DNA of 64,000 nucleotides from Diplosphaera chodatii. Lineage: Eukaryota; Chlorophyta; Trebouxiophyceae; Prasiolales; Stichococcaceae. The position numbers were made by a program, and so were the translations under genes. Of the stretch, positions 23,939 through 36,301 are shown piece after piece. The DNA lies in assembly GCA_032358165.1 (NCBI GenBank), contig JAALGY010000015.1, positions 3,038,001-3,102,000 on the forward strand. The letters are read 5' to 3'. Each line of letters begins with the position of its first letter. Position 1 is the stretch's first letter. The notes under the pieces were generated by a model. The model saw only the letters and a program-made list of their open reading frames with translations. It ran no database searches and had not been told where the DNA came from.

Positions 23939-24565
23939 GATCCTTCGGTGCTTGGCAGCTTTAGAGCGAGATAGAGTTGATCATGCCAATGTGTCACGAC
24001 CTCATCAACTGCCTGCTAAAATACTGTTGCTGTTTCTCAGCACTTATGATCTCGTCCACAAGGGAAACACACAGCTGGAAGATCCTGAGAAAGCCTCTTG
24101 ACCGACCAGGTCGGTTCCTAGGACGTCTGATGAGACGTGTAAGCATTAGCTTTTGGACACAGGCCAAGCCAACGTACGCGCTGAACCCGAGTCACCGGCC
24201 CTGCTGTGGCCGCCGCAGAATCCGCCACTATTTGGCAGCCTCTCTGCCTTGCACACACGCGTCAGCTGTGCAAGTCTCAGCCTTTGGACCACCATGAGGC
24301 ATGACACGTGTCACTCATCACATGCATACAGATCCTCCGGTCAGGCAGCTGCTAAGCCAGCTGTAGAGAGGACGACGTCGCCAGCTTCGGATTCAGCCCT
24401 TCCTTTGATGATATAGCAGCAGCAGCAGCACACAAGGTAGCCAGTATTGCCTGGCAGCCCCCACCAACTTGAAGTTCTGCGGCCGCTGTTCTGCTGCAGG
24501 ACCATATCCCACAAGATCCGAATCGGCGGTGCAACCAGATCTGGTTCAGCAACAGCAGCGGCAAC
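23939..24565. promoter_or_regulatory. Divergent promoter region between paralogous genes
   Basis: The only DNA between the start codons of two divergent phytocyanin-like genes (23938 minus, 24566 plus), so it must hold both promoters. No TATA box or named element could be placed confidently. Confidence 0.4.
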
Positions 24566-26961
24566 ATGAGCATGATGGTGTCGAAGCAGACGGTGCTGGG
24601 CGTGGCGTTGGCAGCATGCCTGCTGGCCCTAGCAGCACAATCCGTGGCAGGACAGGCAGCAGCAGGAGCCTCGGCGGGCAGTGCCAACGGTGCAGTGGTG
24701 AGGTTGCTGACTGCTCTTCATCAGTGTGAGGCCTCGGACTGATTCACGCGCACAAGCCGGCATCTTTGTCGACACCTACTGACCGTTGAAGCTTGATCAC
24801 ATGAGCAGGCTCTAATAAATACGCCCTTGCTGCTCTAGCCCTGCTCTTGGCAGCCAGCAGATGAGCTGCATGCCCAGTATCCCTCAAGCCCTTCTGATGT
24901 GGCCAGTGTGCTAGTCTTTGATGCATATGATTTGATGCATATGAACTGCCTCCCAATGAACATCTGAAAATCGTGCATGGCAGCAAGGTGCAGGCAGGTA
25001 GCAGCCAGCACAGCATTGCTATGACAAGCATTCCAGCAGCATACCACGATTGCTTAGAGGATGACCCCGAATGCAGGCAGACTGTGATAATTTTGCCTCT
25101 ATGCTGAATGGACACGACATTTTGCATGAACCGCAGGCAGCGGCCAGCGCTGGTAAGGTGCCGGCGGCGAGCCTGGCGGGGCAGTGCACCTCCTTCGCCA
25201 GCGTCTCACCCTGGGACGCCGGCAGCCGATTCCCCAACATCGTGCTGTGCTGCGGCGGCAGCATCGGCTTCCAGTGGAGTGTGCGTCTGCCAATTTCTGT
25301 TGACCTCGGCTAGGCTGTGTGCTGATGACACTCTGCTGGCAACCCTTGCACATTTGCTGTATCGAATGGTTGTGCGTCCAGCAGCATCTCCAGGTGGTGT
25401 GCTTGAGTAGATGGATGACTGGAGGATTGCTCTTGGGGTGCAGGGCCTCAGCAGCGTGTGGCAGATCTCCAGCCGCACCTGCCCCACGGCCTTCCGCAAC
25501 ACCACGACCACCAAGCAGCTTATTCCGCAGTCGCAGGTAGCTGCTGGATTCAACCCCCTGGCTGGTCAGCGCCATTTAGGCCTGCTCTCACCACTGCCTT
25601 AAACAGGAATGCTAGCATGAGTTATTAAATGTGCGCACGGGGCGTTGGCCTCAATGCATGATGCCGTGTCAAATCCATGGCAGGGGTCGGGCGGCGTCAA
25701 GTCCCTGTACCTGCCGATCCCGGGCACCTACTACTTCACCTCCGCCACCCCTGGCGCCTGCGCTGGAGGTCAGTGACCCCACTTGCAGATGTAGCAATGC
25801 TGAAACAATCACGTTCCTTGTGGGCATCTCCGCACAAGACGGGCTCGCAATCTTTCCATCCGGCGCTGTTGTCAGGTCCTAGCTAGTCCCTGGCAGTGCA
25901 CGCCCTTCCCACACATTCTGCTGCACACCTGTCAAGCGCAACGAACTTTAGCACTGAAATCGCAATGTTGCGTGTTTCGTGTTCCCTGCAGGGCTGATAT
26001 TCGCCGCCCAGGTTCCGCCCGGCTCCGGCACCGTGTGCCCCGCCACCCCTGCAGCACGGCCCACCCCCGCGCCAACAGCCGCCCCCGCCAAGCCCACGCC
26101 CGCGCCAACGGCTGCACCAACTCCCGCGCCATCCGCACCCAACGCCCAGGTGGGCGCCTGTGCTGTGCGTGTCTCCCACACTGTCAAACTTCCAAATAGC
26201 TGCTGCCAGGGCGCAGGACTGATGGTTGTGCCCATACTGGCACCCTGCCTGGCAGACTCCTGAGCTGCAGTTGCTGGTGTGCCTGGCCTTGCTGGGTTAA
26301 GACCCATGTATGGAAGCGGCTTTGTTGGGGAAAACCCTGCGCAGCATCCCTGGACTGCAGCAACAGACACGGGTGGCAAAGTGTGTTCACACCCTACATT
26401 CACATCATGTCCTGCTGCTGCCGCTGGCAGGCTGCGGCCGTGGGGCCCCCGGGCGGAACCTCGACTTCCACCGCGCCCGGCGCCGCCGCCGCGGCTTCCG
26501 GGCCGCCGGGCACCTCGCGCACCGCCACCGCACCAGGTGTGATGACAGACTCCCGAACCCCAGCGGGGTGGTGGTGTCAGTCAGCAGCTCAACACCTGCA
26601 CGTCAACTAACAGCAAGGCTAACTCCACAACTGTGATGATGGCCAAGCACAGACAGCAGCAGTTATTCGCGTCATCGGGTGCACAGAGTGCAATCACTGC
26701 TCGCTTGACATGTGCGGTCAACATCTCAGCCCTGTCAGTGGCGCGGGCTGGCCCCACAAATGCAGCAGGCCCACTGTCAGCTGGAGATGCTTCAGCACAT
26801 GTTTTGATCACACAGCAAAGTCTCCAAGTGGGCAAGTTGTTAGTGATGGCTCCGGGCGTGGACCAGATCTCCTACATGTCTGGCTCGCAGGCATGTCGTT
26901 CAGCAGCGCCGGCAACTTTGGGCGCAAGCTCAAGGCCTTGGTCACTGACATGGCCGCCTGA
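24566..26961 (+). CDS. Secreted phytocyanin-like protein with Pro/Ala tail (P5)
   Basis: Seven exons: 24566..24697, 25137..25280, 25444..25536, 25684..25768, 25992..26149, 26431..26536, 26891..26961, giving 262 aa. Signal peptide about residues 1-30. Domain: NIVLCCGGSIGFQW, SSVWQISSRTCPTAF, PIPGTYYFTSATPGACAGG, LIFAAQVPPGSGTVCP. Compared with phytocyanins (YF-x-C...PGHC), Cys is Ser143 and His is Ala148, and the first His is also lost (Ser95); the disulfide cysteines 105 and 149 stay. It therefore has no copper ligand of the usual set. A PTPAPTAAP repeat linker and GGTSTSTAPG segment resemble arabinogalactan-type O-glycosylated tails. The end, MSFSSAGNFGRKLKALVTDMAA, matches the P1 and P3 ends. 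Confidence 0.75.
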
Positions 26962-27777
26962 TGGACAAGCAATAGCATGCATGCAAGGTGAGCAGGTAAG
27001 CGCACGCGATGTTATCCCTGTTATGTTGTGCCATCTTCAAATAGGTGACGTGCGCACCAGAGTGATCCCTGTTGTGCAGGGGGAAACCTGACGATTGCTG
27101 TGCTACCATGCGTGCAGATGACGGCATGCTGCGCAGCCAGTTCTGACGAATGTCCCAGTCAAGCATAGTACAGCATGCCCACACAGCAGGGACTGGCAAG
27201 ATCCACAACACTGCCGTGCAGTACATGTCGGGCAGTTGTGCCGCTGCAGTCTTCAATGAGACATCTGAGTAACATGTAGGGTTTTCTGAGGGCAAACAAC
27301 ATCATCTGCACTAGTCTACAGTCTACAGATCTGAACCTTGCTACCCATCGGATGCTGGTCATCAACCAGTGCATCACGAGTTCCAAGATATAGCACGGCA
27401 GCACCAAGTTTCACCCACCTGCTGATCCTGCGCCCGGTTTGCAATCTGGGCCAAATCAGCACTCTGCACCGTCAGTGTCCACCCCAGTTTTACAGTTGAC
27501 TCCTGTACTACAGTGTAGATGTGCGCTGACAAGCTGGTGCATGACCCATGCTCAGGTAAGGCAACCCTCGACTACTGGTTCTAGCTACTTCTGCCCGACC
27601 CTGCTGCTGTGAATTTCCTATCCTGGCGCTATCAATGATCCCCCTTGCCAGGACCATCCGTCGTTGAGCGCCATCTGCTCCCGGGGCCCCAAAGCTGCGA
27701 GGAAGTCGCCATACGAATTGCCAATGCCGCGCTTTCAATCCTCATTTTATCTGGCCATCTGAGATGCAGCCCGCTGG
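26962..27777. other. Convergent intergenic region
   Basis: Between two genes meeting tail to tail. A minus-strand TGTAA lies at 27490-27494. No gene seen. Confidence 0.4.
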
Positions 27778-30700
27778 TCACCGGCCGCCGTCTGACGCGC
27801 CCGCACGGCGGTGCCAGGCCCCCGCGGCGGCGGCGGCGGTCGCCGTGGCGCCGCCGTTCTCCGCCTGGTGCGCCTGCGTGGCGGCCGCCTCCTCCTGCAG
27901 CCTGCGCACCACGTTCGAAAAGGTTATGGTACGCTTCGTAAGCAGGTTGAACCGAGGACAACAGGACCTAAAGAGGCAGACCTTCTCCCAACCTCCTCTT
28001 TGTTGCCCTCCTCACACACATCACCAGGCCAGCCACCCAAGCCGTCTTGCAATCACGTGTTGTCTGCTTGCAGACTCTCGATGGGGGACCGTGACTCGTG
28101 GTGACTCACCTCTGCACGAACTTTTTGGCGTGCACGGTGGCCAGGATGGAGTGGGTGGCCTTCCACATGGGGCGCTTGGTGAAGGTGCGCGTCAGCATGG
28201 GCGGGACGACGAAGTCCTCCCCCTCCGCCGTGGTCTGCAGCAGTAGGGGCAATTCCACGTTGAGGGAACAGACGTGGGGAGTATTAGTCCAAATGCAGCG
28301 AAAGTCGGAAAAGATGCCACATTGAACCTCGGGTCGGCTTGCATGAAACAGGAGCACGATGCAAGGCGGCCGTCGGCTTGCAGGGTGCCAGCAGCAGAGT
28401 CACACCAAGGTCATGCACAGCGTCATCCACTGCAGGCACACTGTGCCGCTTGCATGTCACCTGCCGTGTGGCTTCCAGGTCGTCGCCGCGGCCGTAGACG
28501 ATGGTGCCCACCGCCAGAACCGCAAAGCCGATGGCCTGCCCAGCAATGTGACGTGATGTGAATACTGATTCGTGATCAACTCGTTAGCAAAGCCTCTGTT
28601 ATCGGCTGTGTGCTGGTCATGCAGCAGCGCCACTTATCGGCAGCCTGGCTGCAGTGCAGTGCCATTGCCATTGCCGTTGCCAACTGCCTGGAGACAGTTG
28701 CCTGTACAGGCCAACTTCATGATGCTGATGCCAGGGTAGGTGGAATAGTCACAGCAAGGCAGCGCTTTGCACAGAATGACCACACGGTGAAGTCACTTGA
28801 GCACCTGGAAGTAGGAGTAGTTGTCCCAGCGCTCGCCGATCTTGCCGGTGGCGCTCGAGTAGTACAGCGCCAGGCCGCCGATCCACACGAACAGCGTCCG
28901 CATCGTCTCCAGCACCTGCAGACACCCACATCAGCACTGATTGCCCGGTGAGATCCCACCAATTGATACCTTCACAGGCGCGGTGTCTATCTGGCATGCC
29001 GCCAGCAATGTAGATGCATGCCCGAAGGTGGACCCTGCAAATCGAAGCAACAAAACACACCACTCTTAGGCCCTCAACTTGTCATCACAGATCCTCACCG
29101 TGCGGGTGACGGCGCCCAGCTCCTCGGTGACGTACATGCCCGCGGTGTTGTACGCCAGGTACACCGCGACAGACGCCACCGTGACCCAGGCCAGCGTCTG
29201 CAGCACCAATCAGACAGGGTCATGGCCATGACAGAGCCCTTGCTGGCGCGCAGGCACATGCGCTGCTGCAGACCAAGACGATCGACTGTAGGCTGGTTGT
29301 CGTGAGATGCCTTAGAGCCCAGCGGCAGCTCTGTGGCAGGGTATGAGCCCAGCTGTACCAGCTGCTGGAGGCCTCGGGGCTTTGATCCCCCCACCTGGTC
29401 GTGGGTGATCATGTGCCACGACTCGATGCTGTCCTCCCGCAGCCCCGCGCCCTCCCGCCCCGGCAGGAACTGCGGCGGAGCTGCCCACATTTAGAGAAAG
29501 GTCAGCAGATCGACCACAGCAGCTTGGCAGCCGACCTGGAGTCTGGCGGCGAGTGGCGCTTTGACAGTCTGGAGCTGTGGCTGCCGGCACAGCGGGCTGG
29601 CAAGAACGATGCGCTTCCTCACCTGCGCGACGGGCAGGATGCAGCCGAACAGGGCGACGCAGCCGAACAGCCCCTCCATGCCCACGATCGTCAGCGCCGG
29701 CACATCCATCTCCGACATGAAGTAGTCCTGCGGCAGGACCTCAGGCTGCTTGTGGACATGTACATCCTATCAGAGGTTTCAGTGGCTGGTGTGCTATGAT
29801 CCTGCGCTTGCGCTTGCCAGCATTCAAATCACAGCTAGGAGCGGCGGGTCCACATTCTGAAGGGAGTGAAGCAGGAACGAGCAGCAAGCACACAGGTGCC
29901 GAGGGTTGCACCTCGGCGACGCACTGCGCGCTCTGGGTCGCCTGCGATGCCACGATCAGCGCCATGCCCAGTACCATCTGCGCCGGCTCCACCTACATGG
30001 TGCAGCATGCACTGGGTGTCAGGGTGTCCGAAACTGCAGGGCTCCGCAGACTGACACCACGTGCCCGGTGCAACAGCTGCATTGGCGGCTTGGTGTGGCG
30101 GCAGCGTTGGGCAACCCAGCAGGCGCGCTTGACAATGGGTGGCGCAGGCAAGGCTGCCACTCGCAGAGCATCCACTGGAGCACTTGTCTGCTGCACTGGC
30201 AGTGTCGTGGGTGTTGGCTTGCTTTTCGTTGATCTCACGGTTAGGCACCTTGGCGACGCCGCTGTCGCCGGACAGCAGGCTGGACGCGCCCACGATGCCC
30301 ATGCCCGCCAGCGACGCCCCGATGCCCCAGTAGTGCAGCCTGCAGGGGAAATGTTCCGCACTAACCGATACCAACCAGTGCATACATATAGATGTGACCG
30401 TGGTCCAGCGGCAGGCAGCATGGCAAGCTTGCGGGAAAGCTCGGATGGCAGCAGTCCATCGTGTCACTGACTGACTGGGTGCCGTTTGACGCGGCTCAGC
30501 GAGCCTGCCACCGCCGTCGAAACAGCTGTACAGACCCTAGACCCTTGGACGTGTGTGAGCGCCTCGGCCGCGCCGGCCGCACCTGTTGAGGCTGCGCTTG
30601 AGGAACCAGACGGCAAACAGCGCGGAGAACACCATGCCGCTGCCGCGCAGCATCTGCGACACCGACGCCGTCGTCGTCAGCAGCCCCACGCTCAGCAGGA

Positions 30701-32224
30701 TGGTGGCGATCTGCGGCGGCAGTCAGAGGAAAGTGAGCATGGGTGAAAGACGTCAGCTGGAGGGGACTGCAGGGCAGCTGCAAACAGCTCACGGCATTCA
30801 GCAGGTCTTTGGACAGCAGGGGTGCTGCCACCCATGTGCATGCTGCCACAGTCCAGCATCCATGTTCGTCGCCGCACCAGGTCGAAGGCCATGGGGACGG
30901 ACAGCATCAGGATGTTGCGGAAGCTGGGCGGCTGCAGGAAGCAACACAAACAGCACATCAGGAGCGTTTGCTCCGTATGCCCAGCCTTCGCAGCGGACAA
31001 TCACTGCTGACGTGCCTTCATGCATGCACTACATCCGTCACACAACTGATGCTGGCGTCAGCGGCACTGAGCATGCAGACATGCGAGCAGGGGCACAGTA
31101 GTCAGCAGCGCGCACGTCCGGCTTCTTGTCTGCCTGAGCTGCGAAGGGCGACACGCGCAGCAGTGGCTGCCCGGCGCTGTCAGAGCCCGCGCGTGCAGCC
31201 TGCAGGCCAGATGGGCTTCAGGTTTGTTTTGCAAAAGCGGCGTCTGTAGTGCAGCAACGACTGGGTGCACGGCAGTGGTAGCAGCAGCAGCAGCAATATG
31301 ATCACGTTCACTGCCAACAGCATCCACAGGGCCAGGTGGTCGGCACTTGTAGGGAACACCCGCTGCTCTGAATGCGGACGCGACAACAGTTTTGCAGTGC
31401 ACTCGGATTGCCAGGAAGGCAATGTCGTGAAGCCCTGAACCCACACTAGACCCTACCTCCTGGCGCCGCTTGTGCGCCTTCCACCACGCCTCAAAGCGGT
31501 CCAGGCACCACGACAGCGGCAGGCAGAACGTCATGCCTGCGGCGCATGGGTCAGGGTGTAGGACGAGGGCTCGCATCAGCACATGCATACGGCACCCAGC
31601 AAGTTTCAAACAGCAGGCTGAACAGCCTGTAGCGGCCCGCATGCGTTCTGCCGACCTGATGCTGTCCACACCAGCAGCGGTGAGACGGCATACGCCAGTC
31701 CCAAACCGCAGAGGCGGCAGTGGCACAGGCCCAGATGCAGCAATTGGGGTCCCAAAGGCAAGGGTCTGGAAGGCGAGGCCTGAAAGGCAAGGCGCGAAAG
31801 GCGCACCCACGAACATCATGGTGGTGCACGCCCACGGCTTGTGGAACGCCTTGTCGTAGCCGTCGCGGCCGGGCGCCTGCAGCTCGTAGACTGTCGGGCA
31901 CAGAAACCAACGAGCGCATCAGCAACAGAGCATGCATCAAGCGGCATGTGCTCCCTTCTTAGCGGGGACAGTCTCAGTCGCTGGGAGCCCACATTGCTGC
32001 TTGAGGGCGAATTGTGCATGCAGCGTGCCCCGCAGACAAGAGTTCACGCTGAGCCTTGCAGCTGCTGGCAGGGCCTACAGCACGCCTGGAACTGGCCCCC
32101 GCAGGAATGAAGGCAGGAGCATAGCATAATTGCATGACAGCTCACTGATCTTGGCGAGCAGCGACGAAACGGTGCCGAACACCACAAGCCCGCCCACGTT
32201 GAAGCTCTCGGTAATGCTGGCCAT
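27778..32224 (-). CDS. SLC35F6-type drug/metabolite transporter, 15 exons
   Basis: Exons (minus): 32224..32146, 31890..31807, 31536..31457, 31199..31116, 30931..30878, 30710..30583, 30339..30249, 29992..29912, 29727..29623, 29469..29395, 29197..29099, 28915..28805, 28535..28461, 28234..28110, 27901..27778. All phases agree (464 aa). About ten membrane helices of the EamA/DMT fold. Family landmarks: GTVSSLLAKI, DKAFHKPW...MMFVGMTFCLPL, SVSQMLRGSGMVFSALFAV, HYWGIGASLAGMGIVGASSLL, and ALTIVGMEGLFG. SLC35F6-type carriers sit in endomembranes (lysosome/vacuole side); the substrate is not known. The C-terminal tail after GRGDDLEATRQ is long, Ala-rich and cytosolic by inference. The last intron is optional: reading through its donor (AG|GTGAGT at 28110) stops at 28106. 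Confidence 0.85.
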
Positions 32225-33718
32225 GGCGGCTGTGCCACACTCGGCTGCGCTGTGCTGCGCTGTGTGCGCTGTGCAAAGGCGCAGCTATGATGGCCGGAGG
32301 CGGGCGCAGATGCGGTGCTGGTCAGCGTTCCGACACGTCCGCAGGTGCGTCAAGACCCACGTTCCGATGCGCCTGCGCTTCACAGCCGGAACGGAATTGT
32401 TTCTCGCAAGGATCTGGGTGCGGCAACTGCCTGCAATGCTGCAGAGTAGCACGGCACCAGCTGCGCTTACACGAGCCCCAGGCGGCTGCTCCCCGGACTT
32501 TGACGTTGATGAGGTTCACAAAGTCGCACATGTTGCATCGTTGACAGCCCATGCTGCAAGTGGCATCAACATGTGCTGCCAGAAAATATGCCAACCTGGC
32601 TGTGAGGTCGCTGTGCTCCGCTATGACCGGACTTTCGGCAGCTGAACTGATCCTTCTGACGACCTGAAAGGTCGCAGGCTTCCGTGTCAGGTCACCTCCC
32701 TGAGTTTTTGAAATGAATAACCTGCCAACCAGATTGCTAGCTTGTGAGCAGCACGTGGCTCACAACCCAGGACCCACTCCACGGCAGGACCTACGTTGGT
32801 CTCAGCAAGCTCTTTTGAGACGCAACGCCCGAGCGCAAACCGTAGACAGACAGCCGCGCCGCCCGCGAAGGTGGCAGGAATCCGGCTGAGCAACTTTGTC
32901 ATACTCTGTCAGACGAGATCTCAGATCCCTGTCAGACATGGCGCGCTGAATTTCTCATGGGCTTGCAGACTGCGCGGACCATGCGGCGCCGTCATCTGCT
33001 GACCTTGACAGTCGTCACAGAGACGCTCGGACCTGTGGGGACGTGGTGTGTTGCATGATGTGGGCAGTGAAGCATCAGCTCCTGTCTTTGTGGCACGCCG
33101 CAGCACAATGTAGAGTATCTGGCTGGCAGCCATGACTCTTGACTGCAGATCATAAACAACAGTCACTGCTCAACAAGTACAACCTCTGCTAGATGAGGTC
33201 CCAGAAACCCGCCATAGCGGGCCTCCATCAGGCGGACGTCGCATGCAGGTGCATGTCTATGGCCGCCGTGGTCCATCAGACCAGCAAGTCAAGAGTAGAA
33301 AGCATCTACACCAACAGCCGAGCGTGGTAACGAGCCTGCGACCATAGTGGGTTGCTGACCTGGCGCCCTGGTCCCATGCCGCCAAACAGGACCTGCCACT
33401 GATGAGCCTACTCGATGGCTGTCCAGTCGCCGCAAGCGTGAGCATACACCAACGACCAATCATGCATGTCTCCACAGACCCCACAGCTGACATCAGCGGC
33501 CACCGCAGGTGAGGCTTCCGTCCCTGCACATGCATTTGGCTGCACGACGCACACTGGTTTCATGTCAAGTGCACCTGCCCGATTAACGTGTGGACGCTGC
33601 ATACCCTTCTCTAGAGCGAGATGAAACTGGACAGCTGCATCCTTGCAGAGTCTTGCACACGGCCGGACGCGTGACAGTCTGTGATTCCAAAACGCGTAGC
33701 GTGGCATATAGATCAGCG
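32225..33718. other. Divergent intergenic region
   Basis: Between the start codons of the carrier (minus) and the hydrolase (plus); should include both promoters. Several short frames are open but none has a recognisable domain or splice chain. Confidence 0.4.
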
Positions 33719-35830
33719 ATGCGGAGGGCTGCGTTGTCCGTGCTTCTGGCAGCCTGCATAGCCTTATTCTATGCTGCAGGTGAGCTACCACGTCTCGTGC
33801 AGCTGACAACGACGACGTACCAGTAGTCTTGGCCGAAATGCCTGGGTGTGCATGGTCAACACATACCTGACTGCCACTCGCCATGCAGCGCTGCACCTGC
33901 AGTAGGCTTGCCAGTGGCTTTAGCCCTCATAGGGCCTATGTTCACGTACTGTGACGCCGCCTGCTGCCTGAGCAGGTGCCGATGCCAAGGTGCCGACGGC
34001 GCGGCCGCTGAAGGCGGGGCGCGGCGGCATCCTAGGCCAGATCCCCATCAACTACGCCGTCGCCAAACAGCGCACCGGCTGGTACTACCTGCCGAAGGTG
34101 ATGGGCTGCTGCTCCTCCGGAAGCGTCCCGCACCTGCTCGCGGGCGGGAGCTGCTGGCTGATGTGCGCTGTGTGTGCGCCGCACCAGACACTCAACCGGC
34201 CAGGCATCTTTCAGGTTGTGAGGAGGCTGCTGCGTGTGTGACGACTCCGCTGCGCTAGACAGTACTGCGTGTTTACTGCTACAGGGCTACAATGCACGCG
34301 GCCGGACTGTCCCGGTGATGGTGGCGATCCACGGCGCCGGCGGCGACGGCAGAGACATGATCAACACCTTCGTGGTGGGCACGCTCAAAGGGGTTCCTAG
34401 GTAGCAGGCCTCACTGCATGCAGCGTGCAACAGGGAGGCTGGTAGGGGCTGCTTGCAGCTGATTCCTGTCGGTGGTCTCGACCTCGACACACCAGCATGT
34501 CGATCACAGAAGATGAGTCGCGGTCACAGCGTCATCTACCCAAGATCCTAAACCCTAAACAGCGTCACTCCCACGATCTGTTTACGCCGATGCAGGCGCT
34601 GGCGGACAAGTACCGCTTCGTGATCATCGCGCCGCAGTCCCACGACCTGCGGGGCTGGCAGGCGGTGCAGGACAGCGGCCGCATCACGCCCCTCACCATC
34701 GATGTCAAGCACGTGGTGGGTCCAGCTTGACGGCGGGCAGCGTGTGACTCGCGAGCCGTGACATGCTGTACTGTCCCAGCGCTGGTACGTGCCCAGCAGC
34801 ATGTTGGGCACCTGTTCGGTGCGTGCTTGTTCCAGCATACCTGCTGCATTTACAATGGCCCGCTCCTGCTGCCGCAGGTCGCCTGCTGGAACTGGGTGCT
34901 GCAGGCACGCCGTGAGTCGTCCCCATTCTTGGGAATCATCCGAGCTTGCCCTCTCTACGCCTGAACTCCCAGTGCCGCATTGCTGTGCTGTGGTGTGTAT
35001 GTGCTGCAAACTCTCCCACCTGCTGATATTCCAATTTGCTCTGCAGGCGTGCCTACTGACAAGAAGCGCGTGCTGGCGCTGGGCTTCTCAGCAGGCGGCT
35101 TTTCGGCCGGGCAGTACGCCGCAAACAACATCTACTCCGGCCTCAGGTTGCACCCAAATCCTCAGCACATGATGCTCAGCACATATGCCACAGAGCATTG
35201 TCAGGTGGTCGAGCAAGGCAGCGGCCAGGAGTTGCTGACATTTGGTGCATGCACAGGATAGGTGCTTGGTTGCAGCCAGCTGGACTGGCGCCTACTGCCA
35301 GGTGACGTGAACACCGTCTCTTGCTTGTCGCAGGTTCACGCACGGCGCAGCGGTGCACTCGGCGTTCGACACCTCCCGCATGGGCCAGCAGAAGCGGAGC
35401 ACTGCACGGCTGTGGCTGTCCACCGGCAAGTCCGACGGCAACTTCCCGCCAAACCTGGTGCACAGCACCCTGCTGCTGTGCCTCCGCATCCTGACCGGGC
35501 AGGGCCTCAAGCCAAACGTATGTCATGCAATGTCGCTGCAGCACTGATGTGGTTTGATCATGGCTCAGACGCACAAGTTTGCGTCCTGAGGGCAGGGCTC
35601 GAGGGAGCGTGGCATCATGCGCTCCTTGACACAAGCATGGCTTCTGCTTTGCAGGCTTTGAGCAACTTCTTTATGGTTCGGTGCAGGTGGCGAGCGTTGC
35701 GCAGAGCCTGCGGGTCAGCCGCTGGAGGGTCACGTACAAGACGTACGCCGGCGGGCACAGCCTGGGCAACAGGGCCGAGCTGGAGGCGGTGACGCGCTGG
35801 TGGCTGACCAGCCCTGCTAAAGGCAGATGA
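33719..35830 (+). CDS. Secreted alpha/beta hydrolase (PHB-depolymerase/esterase type)
   Basis: Exons: 33719..33779, 33976..34097, 34285..34374, 34596..34715, 34878..34911, 35047..35146, 35334..35517, 35687..35830, about 284 aa. Signal peptide or signal anchor (AALSVLLAACIALFYAAG). The fold is marked by PVMVAIHGAGGDGRDM (oxyanion region), LADKYRFVIIAPQS, the nucleophile elbow LGFSAGGFSAG (Ser157) and YKTYAGGHSLGN (His261); the Asp in STGKSDGNFPP is the likely acid. This arrangement fits serine esterases related to polyhydroxybutyrate depolymerase and feruloyl esterase; the substrate cannot be told. Uncertain splices: acceptor 34596 (34555 also possible) and the last acceptor, where use of a site about 30 nt upstream would add YGSVQ. 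Convergent with the SbcD-SbcC gene. Confidence 0.75.
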
Positions 35831-36301
35831 ACAGTAGTGATGGTTGCTGTTGCCAACGCCAATGTTATGGTACAAGATTGCGAAGGAAAGGCACGCATTG
35901 GCCATGCGTGTTCCTGGCAGCAGTGCAAAGTGGTGCAGAGGACGTGTCGGACCACAGCTTGCATAGCTGATCACTCTGCATGCAGATTGCTGCAACCAAA
36001 TAGTCTGTGTCTACCAAGCTGTGACAGCAATGACAGCGTGCACGCACGAAAACAGAAAGCCATCGGCGTCAATTGCCAGCCAGCAGTGGTGACCATGAAT
36101 ACCCGATGTCCCTGATATCTAGCGCACTTCGCGGTCAGCTCTATAAGCTCACCAGCATCACAGTGATACATGTTGTCAGCTGCCACCCTTGCCGCATACA
36201 AGCTAATGCGGTGTTCTTAGCAAGCGCCGCCGCCTCCACTGCTGCCTGCTGCAGCTGACACGCTCATGCTGCAGGTCGCTGCACGGCAACCCTCAGCCTA
36301 G
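35831..36301. other. Convergent intergenic region
   Basis: Separates the 3' ends of the hydrolase and the SbcD-SbcC fusion gene. No gene seen. Confidence 0.4.

Noticed and set aside
24917..24947. Direct repeat tttgatgcatatga twice
   Set aside because: Short repeat within an intron of a phytocyanin-like gene, with no element structure or flanking duplication.
17187..26961. Phytocyanin-like genes called as blue-copper proteins
   Set aside because: The expected copper Cys is Ser in every intact member, so a copper-protein call would overstate the evidence.
34548..34562. Telomere-like CCTAAACCCTAAAC
   Set aside because: Only two units, inside an intron of the hydrolase gene; too short to be an interstitial telomere and likely chance.
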